Shown here in pieces: positions 18,470-26,436 of a stretch of DNA of 64,000 nt (its first letter is position 1; each line of letters begins with the position of its first letter). Made by a program: the position numbers and the translations under genes. The DNA lies in assembly GCF_000160035.2 (NCBI RefSeq), contig NZ_KI535370.1, forward strand, positions 347,697-411,696. Reading direction: 5' to 3'. The stretch comes from Catonella morbi ATCC 51271 (GTDB lineage Bacteria; Bacillota; Clostridia; Lachnospirales; Lachnospiraceae). The notes under the pieces were generated by a model. The model saw nothing but the letters and a program-made list of their open reading frames with translations, was not told where the DNA came from and did not search any database.

Positions 18470-19681
18470 TTATTTTAAGCTAAATCTACAGATAAAACCG
18501 TTTTTTTTATTTTTAGCAAATTCAACCTTCCATCTGTGAAAACCGGCTACCTGCTTAACTATCTTAAGTCCTAATCCATGGGGACCGTTAGCAGTATTCC
18601 ACTCATAACCTTTGCAATTTAATTCTTTCAGAAACTCTTCAGCCACTCCTTTTCCATTATCACTTATTTCTAGAATAAGCACATTTTTAATATTTTTGTA
18701 AAGCTTTACTTCTATTTTACAACATTCAGGATTATGGTGCATAGCATTTATTATGAGATTAATTACCGCCCTTTCAAACAAATTTTCATTTGCTTTCACC
18801 TGTATATCTTGCAAGCTGTCATCTATTTCCAGTTCAAACTCATACCTCTCATCCTCAGCCTGATTCATAAGCTCCGTAATAATTTTTCTAAGAAATCTGC
18901 TTAACTTTATTTCTTTCTTTTCAAATTTACCAAGGCCAAAATCAAGCTTACTGGAAAGATTCAGATTCTCTACAAGAGTTCTAAGCCTTATTCCCTGTTT
19001 TTCAATCAAATCTGCCTTCTTTTTTATTTCTTCATCTTCTGTCAGATTACTGATTGTTTCCGCATTTCCCATAATTATAGCAAGTGGGGTGCGGATATCG
19101 TGCGATACTCCTGCTATCCATTCTGTCCTTTCTTCTTCTTTTTGTCTCTGCCTCCTCCTTTGTAATGTAACCGGTACTGTGATGAGCACTACAGCATTAA
19201 TCACAAAAAGAAGCGGTATAATAAGTATGGCTGTCCTCATTCTTTCTGAGCCATATTCCAAGGTATATTTCCATACCTTATCTGTCTTTTCACCAATTAC
19301 CAGTAGTCCTTCATCAGCCACATAAGTTCTTACAGGATAGTCTTCAAGATAATATCGTGTAAATCCCGCCACATCTTTCAGTGTATAAGTTTTATAAAGC
19401 TTATCAGGCAGGCTTTCGCTCCATACTATATTCCCGGCATCATCTATTAACATGGCAAAATAATTCTTTTCCCTAATTTTCTTTGTTTCTTGCCTCTTTA
19501 ACTCATAAGTACCATTCTTAAAAGTAAGATTAGCCAGTATTTCTCTTGAAGAGGGATAATCCACTGAGGTTACATTAAGCATTATAATTAAATATATTAA
19601 GATATCTGCAAAAAGAAGTACGAATCCTGTAATTAATACTACAATAACTGTTGAAAATTTCATTTCTTTTCTTCTTCTCAT
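18470..19681 (-). CDS. Sensor histidine kinase
   Basis: 403 aa. Two membrane helices (about 8-33 and 148-170) flank an extracellular sensor of about 115 residues. The HisKA dimerisation helix holds the phospho-accepting His in WIAGVSHDIRTPLAI (about residue 195). HATPase_c shows NLIINAMHHNP (N box), DNGKG (G1) and GPHGLGLKIV (G2). Its ATG overlaps the response-regulator stop by 4 bp. Together with the divergent ABC exporter it resembles antimicrobial-peptide sensing systems. Confidence 0.93.
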   Translation of the reverse strand: MRRRKEMKFSTVIVVLITGFVLLFADILIYLIIMLNVTSVDYPSSREILANLTFKNGTYELKRQETKKIREKNYFAMLIDDAGNIVWSESLPDKLYKTYTLKDVAGFTRYYLEDYPVRTYVADEGLLVIGEKTDKVWKYTLEYGSERMRTAILIIPLLFVINAVVLITVPVTLQRRRQRQKEEERTEWIAGVSHDIRTPLAIIMGNAETISNLTEDEEIKKKADLIEKQGIRLRTLVENLNLSSKLDFGLGKFEKKEIKLSRFLRKIITELMNQAEDERYEFELEIDDSLQDIQVKANENLFERAVINLIINAMHHNPECCKIEVKLYKNIKNVLILEISDNGKGVAEEFLKELNCKGYEWNTANGPHGLGLKIVKQVAGFHRWKVEFAKNKKNGFICRFSLK

Positions 19682-20385
19682 TGTTCTTTCTCCAATTTGT
19701 AGCCTAATCCTCTTACCGTCTTAAGAAATCCGGGTTTTGAAGGTTCTTCTTCTATCTTTTCTCTTAAATGCCTCATATGTACAATCAATGAACTTTCAAG
19801 TCCGTAGCTTCCATCAGGCCAGAGTGCATCGCAAAGAGTATCTGTCGTTACAATCTTTCCCCTGTTTTTTGCAAGTATAACAAAAAGAGCCAGTTCTTTG
19901 GCAGTAAGCGGACTCTCTTCTCCTTTATATCTTACCGTACCGGCTTCTATAGATACGGTTCTCTCACCCAGACGTACCATATTTACATTTTTTTCCAAGT
20001 GATAAGTCCTTCTAAGCACTGCCCCTATTCTAAGCAACAATTCCTGTGGAAGAAATGGCTTTGTAATATAATCGTCTGCTCCAAGTCCAAGTCCATGGAG
20101 TCTGTCTACATCTTCATCCCTTGCAGAAAGAAAAATTACCGGCACTTCATACATATACCCTTCTTTCTTCATATTTTCATATAGTTCAAACCCCTTCCCA
20201 TCAGGCAACATTACATCCAAGAGAATCAAATGATAAGTATTTTCTCTTATCTTTTTCTCCGCTTCTTTTAAATTTGCTGCACTGTCAATCCTGCCATAGC
20301 CTTCTCTTTTAAGTATATCAGTTACTATATAAGTAAGCTCCTTCTCATCATCAACTGTAAGAATCTTGCATTCCGCTTTATTCAT
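19678..20385 (-). CDS. OmpR/PhoB-family response regulator
   Basis: 235 aa from the ATG at 20385 (GAGGT 8 nt upstream). The receiver domain starts CKILTVDDEKEL and has the phospho-acceptor in LILLDVMLPDGKG; the switch lysine is in YITKPF. The C-terminal winged helix includes LTAKELALFVILAKNRGKIV and VRGLGYKLE. It precedes and is coupled to the kinase gene. Probable target: the divergent ABC transporter promoter, which carries an 11-bp-spaced direct repeat. Confidence 0.94.
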   Translation of the reverse strand: MNKAECKILTVDDEKELTYIVTDILKREGYGRIDSAANLKEAEKKIRENTYHLILLDVMLPDGKGFELYENMKKEGYMYEVPVIFLSARDEDVDRLHGLGLGADDYITKPFLPQELLLRIGAVLRRTYHLEKNVNMVRLGERTVSIEAGTVRYKGEESPLTAKELALFVILAKNRGKIVTTDTLCDALWPDGSYGLESSLIVHMRHLREKIEEEPSKPGFLKTVRGLGYKLEKEQ

Positions 20386-20425
20386 AGCTTTTACCTCACA
20401 ACATTTTCTTACTTTATTATACTTT

Positions 20426-20454
20426 ATTCTACCACAATAGAGTATAGTGTCCAA
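20426..20454 (-). promoter_or_regulatory. Promoter of the two-component operon
   Basis: On the minus strand TTGGAC (20454-20449), 17-bp spacer, TAGAAT (20431-20426). Confidence 0.65.
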
Positions 20455-20460
20455 CATTTC

Positions 20461-20479
20461 TTAATGTAGCCTTAATGTA
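20461..20479 (+). promoter_or_regulatory. Direct repeat, candidate response-regulator site
   Basis: TTAATGTA occurs at 20461-20468 and again at 20472-20479, an 11-bp period. OmpR-family regulators bind such one-turn direct repeats. It lies about 70-85 bp before the ABC transporter start codon. Confidence 0.5.
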
Positions 20480-20546
20480 AATGCAATGTTTACATAATGT
20501 TGATGCTTTATCCTATATGCATAATCAAATGACGGAGGTAAATATT

Positions 20547-21272
20547 ATGAAGTATATACTTGAAACTGTTAATATAAGCAAAAAAGGCGGAACCGGCTAT
20601 CGTGTTAAAGATTTATCAATTAAAGTTCCCGAAAACTGTGTGTATGGCTTTCTTGGCCCAAATGGTGCAGGTAAGAGCACTACACTTAAAATGATACTCG
20701 GGCTTATTCATCCTGATAGTGGGAATATTTCGGTATTTGGTAAGACAATTACTTCTGCAAATAAGCTTGCAATTTTACATAAAACCGGAAGTCTGATTGA
20801 AAATCCCGGCGGTTACGGACACCTTACAGGTCTTGAAAATATGCAGATAATCGCAAAGCTTAAATGCGTAAAGGAAACAGAAATAGAATCTGCCCTTAAA
20901 ACTGTACGCTTATATGATGAGCGTGACAAAAAACTTTCCAATTACTCTTTAGGAATGAAGCAAAGACTCGGTATTGCTATGGCTCTGCTTGGAAATCCTA
21001 AGCTCTTAATCCTTGATGAACCTACCAATGGGCTTGATCCTGCAGGTATTCAGGAAATGAGACAGCTCATCATATCACTTCCTAAAGAAAGAGGAATAAC
21101 TGTAGTAATCTCAAGCCATTTGCTAAGCGAAATTGAACAGATGGCTGATCAGGTTGGCATCATTCATCATGGTAAAATGCTCTATCAGGGAGGTCTTGCA
21201 GAGCTTGAAAATCAGGGTGAAAATCTCGAAGAAGTTTTTCTTGAAATGACAGGAGGAAAGGAGTCTCTATGA
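20547..21272 (+). CDS. ABC exporter ATPase (lantibiotic-immunity/bacitracin type)
   Basis: 241 aa from the ATG at 20547, preceded by GGAGGT; an upstream in-frame ATG at 20481 lacks a site. Walker A GPNGAGKST (about 36-44), Q-loop region, signature YSLGMKQRLGIAMAL, Walker B LLILDEPTNGLDP, H-loop SSHLL. The overall pattern is that of LanF/BcrA ATPases, which expel peptide antibiotics. It overlaps the permease gene by 4 bp. Control is likely by the divergent two-component system. Confidence 0.9.
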   Translation: MKYILETVNISKKGGTGYRVKDLSIKVPENCVYGFLGPNGAGKSTTLKMILGLIHPDSGNISVFGKTITSANKLAILHKTGSLIENPGGYGHLTGLENMQIIAKLKCVKETEIESALKTVRLYDERDKKLSNYSLGMKQRLGIAMALLGNPKLLILDEPTNGLDPAGIQEMRQLIISLPKERGITVVISSHLLSEIEQMADQVGIIHHGKMLYQGGLAELENQGENLEEVFLEMTGGKESL

Positions 21273-22780
21273 TTACAGCTGTTTCAACACTGACATCTGC
21301 TGAATTTAAGAAGGCAAAGCATAAACACACTCTTTTGCTTATTCTGTCAGCAGTTATATTAAATTATTTTTACTTATTTAATGCAATGTCCTCTACAGGT
21401 AAAGAATGGACAAATATACTTTTTGGTATTCCTATGATTAACACTTTGCTTCTGTCTGTGTTAATGACAGTACTTGCAAGCAGAACTGTGGATATTGAAA
21501 ACAAAGGTTCTATGTGGAATTTACTGCCTACTCTCAACAATAGGACTCATATTTACCTTGGAAAACTTTGTTATGGTTTTATCAATCTTACACTATTTTG
21601 TATAATTCAAATGTGTATGGTAGTTTTTATTGGAATACACTCAGGTTTTTCAGGGGCTGTACCTCTTAGTGCAATTTTACGTACATTTTTTGCGGAAATT
21701 ATAAGCGGTATGATAATATTCCAGCTACAGAGTCTGCTTTCTCTCATATTTTATAACCAGTTTGCCGCCCTTTCCATAGGCTTTGGTGGTATACTCACAG
21801 GTTTATTTATGGCTTATATCAGCAGTAAACCTTGGACTCCATGGTCAGTATTGCTCTCCCTTAGCACAGTTGATATGAATTTTGATTCAGCTGCAAAAAT
21901 TATGTCACTAAGCTTTAACCATATATCTATTATGGGAATCTTTATAGCTTTCCTGTATTTGCTCGGAACATTTTTACTTGGACTTTTTCTTTTTACCAAA
22001 TCTGAACAAGGTACTTCTATATTAGGCTTTAAGAGGCATAAAGTCTCCACATCGCTTCACATCAGCCTTCCTGCTGAGTTAATTAAGCTTAAACGTAATC
22101 CAATCTGGCTCTCATTTATACTGATTCCTGTAATCTCAGCAGTAATCGGCACAATTAACTTTAAGGCGAACCGTGAGGTACTTAAGTTTACCTGGGAAGC
22201 TCTTTGGACACAACAGTCTCTGTTCTTGGGTTTATTCTTCCTTTCTCCTCTTATAGGTATACTCTCAAGTCTTCTTTGGAGAATGGAGCACTCCGGTAGC
22301 AACTGGAATCTGATTCTTACCGTAACTTCTCCCGTAAAGCTCATAAAGGACAAGTGGATTACAGCAGGTATCATGTCTTCGCTAAGTATAATATGGATTG
22401 TAATTATCTATATATTTTCCGGAAAAATACTTGGACTCCCCGGAAATATACCTGTACAATTTTTATACAGAATTCTTTGCAGCATACTTTGTGTAGTAAC
22501 AATAGCTGCAGTTCAATGTACATTATCAATGATAATACACTCCTTCGCCATCCCTGTCGCACTTGCCTTTGCCGGAAGCCTTGCAGGGGTTGCCCTGACA
22601 GTTAAAGGATTTTACTATGCAACTCCGTTTTCTGCTTTGATATATAGTTTGGGAAGTACCGCAATTACAGGCGCTCTTAATATACCTGTTCTTATAGGCT
22701 CTTGCGCGCTTTATCTTGTTTTGGTATTTATTATCAGCAATATTTATCTAAGAAAAGCCGATGTCCGGACTCAAGTTTAA
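21269..22780 (+). CDS. ABC exporter permease, two LanE/LanG-like units in one chain
   Basis: 503 aa, about 12 helices. Two halves each start with a short basic segment and a similar layout: residues 1-245 (SAEFKKAKHKHTLLLILSAV) and 262-503 (PAELIKLKRNPIWLSFILIP). LanE and LanG subunits are usually separate proteins of about 240-250 aa, so this looks like a fused pair, making the exporter one permease chain plus ATPase dimer. Role inferred from the ATPase and from layout: self-protection against cationic peptides. Confidence 0.82.
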   Translation: MITAVSTLTSAEFKKAKHKHTLLLILSAVILNYFYLFNAMSSTGKEWTNILFGIPMINTLLLSVLMTVLASRTVDIENKGSMWNLLPTLNNRTHIYLGKLCYGFINLTLFCIIQMCMVVFIGIHSGFSGAVPLSAILRTFFAEIISGMIIFQLQSLLSLIFYNQFAALSIGFGGILTGLFMAYISSKPWTPWSVLLSLSTVDMNFDSAAKIMSLSFNHISIMGIFIAFLYLLGTFLLGLFLFTKSEQGTSILGFKRHKVSTSLHISLPAELIKLKRNPIWLSFILIPVISAVIGTINFKANREVLKFTWEALWTQQSLFLGLFFLSPLIGILSSLLWRMEHSGSNWNLILTVTSPVKLIKDKWITAGIMSSLSIIWIVIIYIFSGKILGLPGNIPVQFLYRILCSILCVVTIAAVQCTLSMIIHSFAIPVALAFAGSLAGVALTVKGFYYATPFSALIYSLGSTAITGALNIPVLIGSCALYLVLVFIISNIYLRKADVRTQV

Positions 22781-22787
22781 AAAACGT

Positions 22788-22827
22788 AGGAAAAATCCCC
22801 TTGCAGCAAGTAAAACTGCAGGGGGAT
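22788..22827 (-). terminator. Terminator of the MATE gene
   Basis: 12-bp stem with one G-U pair (22795-22806/22816-22827, core TCCCC/GGGGA), followed by T5 on the minus strand. It sits between two converging genes and may also slow the plus-strand transcript. Confidence 0.8.
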
Positions 22828-22839
22828 GAAAAATTATAT

Positions 22840-24207
22840 TTAAGCGTTCTCTTTAACTTCTTTATCTTTTAGTCCTCTAAGCTCCTTAAAATTCTTCATC
22901 AGCATAAATATTACAATCACCGAAAGGAAAATATCAATTGCAAGAGAACCGGTATATATTGACTGTGTTCCAAAAATTCTTGGAAGTATTATCATAAGCG
23001 GAATATATAAAAACAGCTGTCTGCCAAGTCCCATTATCATTGCAGGCGCTGCCTTTTTAATGGAAGGCCAGAATGTCATAGCCGTCATGGTAACAGAAAG
23101 TAAAGGTGCTATTGTCATAAATATTCTGAAGCTTGCTATGTAGCTCTCATTAAAGTTTACATTTGGCAGCATACTTCCTAAGACAAGTGTAGGACTGCAC
23201 ATTGACACCAGCCAGAATGGAAGCATTATAATAAGTGCCACAAAAGAGAATATCTTAAATGAACTTATACTCCTTTCATACTGCTTTGCACCGTAATTAA
23301 TCCCCGCCACAGGCTGTAATGCCCTCATAAGTCCATAAATAGGTGTTAGTGAAAAGTTAAATATTCTAAATACTGCTCCGTAAAAGGTTATATCAAGATC
23401 TGTTCCATAGGCCTTCAAGGCTCTTAGAATAATAATTCCCTGTATAACCCCCATTATGCTCATTATAAGTGATGGCATACCAAGGGAAATGATTTCTTTA
23501 ACTATTTCCTTATTGTAGCTTATTGTAAATACATTGGCATTAAAACTTGCTTTGCCCCCTTTACAGTATATTACAAATAACAGCGCATATACAAACATAC
23601 CTATATTAGTTCCCCAGGCTGCACCGACAACTCCCATTTTGAAAACAGCCATAAGTATGTAGTTTGATATTATGTTTACTACAAGCCCCACACCCATCAT
23701 AATCGCGGCTGTTTTCATCTTGCCTTCAGCCCTTACTATCATATTATATGCAAGACCTATAATCCAGAATATACTTCCTATCAGGGTAATCCTAAAATAG
23801 CTTATCGCATATGTTAATATTTCTCCATCGGCCCCAAGCAACCTAAGTAAAGGTTCCATAAATACAAATCCTACTGCCATCATAATCACAGTTGCTATTA
23901 CGGAGATTAAATTCGCATTTCCAAGTAATTTTTTCTGCGTTTCCTTATCATCTCTACCTAGTAAAATACTAAGGTATGAGCCTGCTCCCACGCCTACAAG
24001 TGAGCCTAAGCCCAGACTTATCTGCGTAAGCGGATATACTATAGAGATTCCTGCAAAAGCCGTCTCCCCTACAAGCCTGCCCACAAAAATACCGTCAAAA
24101 ATTACATTTAGTCCATACAGCACCATTGCAATAATTGCCGGAAAGGAAAGCCTGTAACACACCTTCCATAAGTTTTCATTTAGTATCATTTCTTTTTCGT
24201 TATTCAT
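22840..24207 (-). CDS. MATE-family multidrug efflux transporter
   Basis: 455 aa with 12 helices and the two-fold MATE repeat. The N-terminus shows LSFPAIIAMVLYGLNVIFDGIFVGR. Exports cationic drugs using a sodium or proton gradient. It is 13 bp downstream of a TetR repressor gene and certainly shares its promoter, so the repressor probably senses a MATE substrate. The ATG has AGGAAGG upstream. Confidence 0.93.
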   Translation of the reverse strand: MNNEKEMILNENLWKVCYRLSFPAIIAMVLYGLNVIFDGIFVGRLVGETAFAGISIVYPLTQISLGLGSLVGVGAGSYLSILLGRDDKETQKKLLGNANLISVIATVIMMAVGFVFMEPLLRLLGADGEILTYAISYFRITLIGSIFWIIGLAYNMIVRAEGKMKTAAIMMGVGLVVNIISNYILMAVFKMGVVGAAWGTNIGMFVYALLFVIYCKGGKASFNANVFTISYNKEIVKEIISLGMPSLIMSIMGVIQGIIILRALKAYGTDLDITFYGAVFRIFNFSLTPIYGLMRALQPVAGINYGAKQYERSISSFKIFSFVALIIMLPFWLVSMCSPTLVLGSMLPNVNFNESYIASFRIFMTIAPLLSVTMTAMTFWPSIKKAAPAMIMGLGRQLFLYIPLMIILPRIFGTQSIYTGSLAIDIFLSVIVIFMLMKNFKELRGLKDKEVKENA

Positions 24208-24220
24208 AATTATGACCTTC

Positions 24221-24793
24221 CTATCGTTCTAAATATGCCGTAAACATTATTTTAAGCATTTCTTTTAATTTCTCTTTGTCTACATTTTCAAAAAGATATA
24301 TACCCACATATAAAGAGTTCAGCAAAAAAGTAAATTCTCTGTTACTGATAGCGATATATTCCTCTAGACCCTCTTTTTTACAAAATTCTATAAAATCTTC
24401 AAGGCTGTTGTCATATACTTTTTCAAACAATTCCTTAAATGCCTTGTTACTTTGCATTTCTATAAGAAATACCGTATATAGCTTTTTATATGGGTTTTCA
24501 TCCAGCACCTTATCTAAAAGACTATCCATAATCTTTTCACTACGGCTTTTAGGATTTTCCCTCATATAATCCAAAACAATATTTTTTCTATATTCACCTC
24601 CATCTTTTAGGAGTTCTACAAAGATTTCCTCTTTATTAGCATAATGATGATACATCCCTCCTTTTGATATCCCACATTCCTGTACTATTTCATCCATTGT
24701 AGTCTTTGCATAACCCTTATCTGTAAAAAGTCTTAATGCAACTTCCTTAATCTGTTTCCTTCTGTCTTCCTTGTTTAGTCTTTTACCCACCAT
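24221..24793 (-). CDS. TetR-family repressor of the MATE pump
   Basis: 190 aa. N-terminal helix-turn-helix: ALRLFTDKGYAKTTMDEIVQECGISKGGMYHHYANKEE spans about residues 20-57 and matches the TetR consensus. The C-terminal ligand domain is variable. AAGGAGG precedes the ATG. A perfect 22-bp palindrome (8-bp half sites) stands between promoter and start codon, so the protein represses its own operon with the pump. Confidence 0.95.
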   Translation of the reverse strand: MVGKRLNKEDRRKQIKEVALRLFTDKGYAKTTMDEIVQECGISKGGMYHHYANKEEIFVELLKDGGEYRKNIVLDYMRENPKSRSEKIMDSLLDKVLDENPYKKLYTVFLIEMQSNKAFKELFEKVYDNSLEDFIEFCKKEGLEEYIAISNREFTFLLNSLYVGIYLFENVDKEKLKEMLKIMFTAYLER

Positions 24794-24803
24794 ACTTTCC
24801 TCC

Positions 24804-24858
24804 TTACCGACTATGTCGTCGGTAAAGAAATAATACTACTAAACTTTTCCCCTGTCAA
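24804..24858 (-). promoter_or_regulatory. tetR-MATE promoter and operator
   Basis: Minus-strand consensus promoter TTGACA (24858-24853), 17-bp spacer, TATTAT (24835-24830). The operator TTACCGAC-N6-GTCGGTAA (24804-24825) starts 11 bp upstream of the start codon and covers the region just after the transcription start. Confidence 0.9.
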
Positions 24859-24894
24859 GCATAATCAGGCAGAATTTAAATAATTATTTTATCC

Positions 24895-25095
24895 GGTTAT
24901 TGGACTTCAGTTTGTTTAGCAACCTTATCCTTAGCTATAGCCTGATATGATTTCTATTTGTCAGACCGGAGATTTGCCATCCGACTTCCTTAAGATTCCA
25001 CCTCACGACGGACACCCTTGTCTTTGGCGCATCTTTCCGACTACCGGGGCGTATTGGGGACTTCACCCTTTAGAAACGTCTGTCGCAAAGCGCAC
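24895..25095 (-). mobile_element. 5' fragment of a group II intron (class C-like domain I)
   Basis: Read on the minus strand, the element begins GTGCGC at 25095 and continues with domain-I segments I recognise from bacterial group IIC introns such as that of Oceanobacillus: AGGGTGAAGTCCCC, AAGGGTGTCCGTCG, GGTGGAATCTTAAGGAAG, CTCCGGTCTGAC and AACTGAAGTCC. About 200 nt remain; domains II-VI and the reverse transcriptase are gone. It starts 2 bp after the T-tract of a terminator, the classical IIC target. Family recognised from memory, not by search. Confidence 0.75.
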
Positions 25096-25097
25096 CT

Positions 25098-25132
25098 AAA
25101 AAAAGGTAGCAAACTTTAATAAGTTTACTACC
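25098..25132 (-). terminator. Terminator upstream of the intron fragment
   Basis: 12-bp stem with one mismatch (25105-25116/25121-25132, GGTAG/CTACC at its base, TAAT loop) followed by T7 on the minus strand. It once ended the second uracil-DNA glycosylase gene, whose stop codon overlaps the stem. Confidence 0.85.
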
Positions 25133-25236
25133 GCAAAACTTCCCATACCCTCTCCCGAAGCACAGGCACCGCTTCTTCCTCAAACCAAGGCTTCTTCCTC
25201 TGCCAGAAAAAGTTCAAGGGTGCTTAGGTGTACTAT
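25128..25236 (-). pseudogene. 3' remnant of a second uracil-DNA glycosylase gene
   Basis: The last ~36 codons match the end of the gene at 11568-12158: the segment coding LNFFWQRK-PWFEEE is nearly identical in DNA. A 1-bp insertion after the HPS codons breaks the frame, and everything upstream of about 25236 is unrelated. The sequence downstream of the frameshift still reads in the old frame to its own stop at 25128-25130. Confidence 0.8.
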
Positions 25237-25371
25237 CGGAAAATCATCATTTTCATCATATAATTTTGCAAAGTCATAATCTAAATTCCAATCCTCTTTA
25301 AGGTCTTTAATATATTTTCCAGCATCAAACCTTACTTCATCAAGTAGTACAAAGCCTACAAATGTTGACAT
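25180..25371 (-). pseudogene. Chimeric short ORF: DUF4261-like N-terminus joined to UDG relic
   Basis: 63 codons from an ATG with AAGGAG upstream. Residues 1-34 (MSTFVGFVLLDEVRFDAG...) resemble the start of DUF4261 proteins; after about residue 44 the frame runs into the glycosylase relic, ending VHLSTLELFLAEEEALV, which is that relic read out of frame. A normal DUF4261 protein is several times longer, so this is a deletion joint. It may be translated but is unlikely to fold. Confidence 0.6.
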
Positions 25372-25398
25372 ATTTATTCTCCTTATAATTATTTACCT

Positions 25399-25851
25399 TT
25401 ATCCGTTTATTCCACCACATTCAACTCCATATTCACTGTCTATCTCCATACAAGCCAAATGTCCTAATAAATAATCCGGCTCAGCATCTAAATCTAGCAT
25501 AAAGTCTGTTTCATTTTCTTTTACATAAATTACGACATTATTCACAAAAAGTGATTCGATAAAATCTTTCTCTGTAATCTCTCTATCTGCGGTAAAATCA
25601 CCGCTTTCAATCATATCATTAATATTTTCTATAAAATAGTCATTTTCCTTCATAAATGTATCTATTATCTTGTTTCTGTTTTTATTAAGCCAGTTAATTT
25701 TTTCAAAAACGATGTCTTCAACTTCTTTCTCATCAGCTTTTATCTCCAGAAGAATATCTGTTTCTTTTCCCCATACATCCATCTTGCCCATATAATCACC
25801 ACTATCATCTAAAACAAATTCTGTGTTGCCGATTAAAATTTTATTCTTCAT
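25399..25851 (-). CDS. DUF2262-like protein
   Basis: 150 aa, acidic, soluble. Layout resembles DUF2262: an opening segment FVLDDSGDYMGKMDVWGK, a central helix with INWLNKNRNKIIDTFMKEN, and an end ADPEPDYLLGHLACMEIDSEYGVE-like region (here LDAEPDYLLGHLACMEID). Such proteins are frequent in strings of immunity-like genes. GGGAGGAAGAT precedes the ATG. 27 bp separate it from the chimeric ORF. No function is established. Confidence 0.65.
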   Translation of the reverse strand: MKNKILIGNTEFVLDDSGDYMGKMDVWGKETDILLEIKADEKEVEDIVFEKINWLNKNRNKIIDTFMKENDYFIENINDMIESGDFTADREITEKDFIESLFVNNVVIYVKENETDFMLDLDAEPDYLLGHLACMEIDSEYGVECGGING

Positions 25852-25976
25852 ATCTTCCTCCCTATGTTATAAGTTTAGTTGTAATCTTATACTTATTCAT
25901 CTTTTCTCCAAAAATATCTTGTAATTATTTTTCTAAGTTCCCTACTTTGTCTTTCCACCTGTAAAACTTATAAAAT

Positions 25977-26315
25977 TCATTTGCTATCCTTTAGAAATCT
26001 GCTTAATTCCTCAAAAGTGTAATCCTTATAAATTTGACCTGCACTCAGTACTGAATCAGTTGTAATCGGAAGCTTTTCAAGCAGTTCTTGTATTTCTATC
26101 TCCTTAGGCAATGAAATAATTTCCCCCTCTGCATCTTCCTGTTTATGTACAGTAAAGATAAACTCACCTTTTTCCCAATCCATTTCAAAATTATTTATTA
26201 CATCAGCCGAATTAACTCCCAAAAATTCTCTTTGGTTAGCTATAAAGTTCTCATAAATAAATTCATACACAGCCTCTTTATCTATTTTTACTACCCTGAG
26301 TACATCATCTTCCAT
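25977..26315 (-). CDS. Hypothetical acidic protein
   Basis: 112 aa from the ATG at 26315 with AAAGGA 7 nt upstream; GTG at 26333 is a weaker alternative. Not recognised. It is rich in Glu/Asp, has no membrane segment or metal motif, and sits in a same-strand group with a DUF2262-like and a zinc-ribbon protein, so an immunity-type or stress-type accessory role is possible but unproven. Confidence 0.6.
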   Translation of the reverse strand: MEDDVLRVVKIDKEAVYEFIYENFIANQREFLGVNSADVINNFEMDWEKGEFIFTVHKQEDAEGEIISLPKEIEIQELLEKLPITTDSVLSAGQIYKDYTFEELSRFLKDSK

Positions 26316-26418
26316 AGTTATATCCTTTCCCACTCTTCATTCTTCTACATTCAAAATTAAAGTTATTGGGGTTATTTCGTTTTAACTCAAGCTTTAGTTT
26401 CTTTATGTTATATCCCAT
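26305..26418 (-). CDS. Possible small basic protein
   Basis: 37 codons, ATG at 26418 with GGAGAT 6-7 nt before it, starting 18 bp after the zinc-ribbon gene and overlapping the start of the next gene by 11 bp. The product is strongly basic (MGYNIKKLKLELKRNN...). The ribosome site and tight packing support translation, but it could be a decayed end; no family is recognised. Confidence 0.3.
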   Translation of the reverse strand: MGYNIKKLKLELKRNNPNNFNFECRRMKSGKGYNYGR

Positions 26419-26436
26419 TTTATTATCTCCATACCT

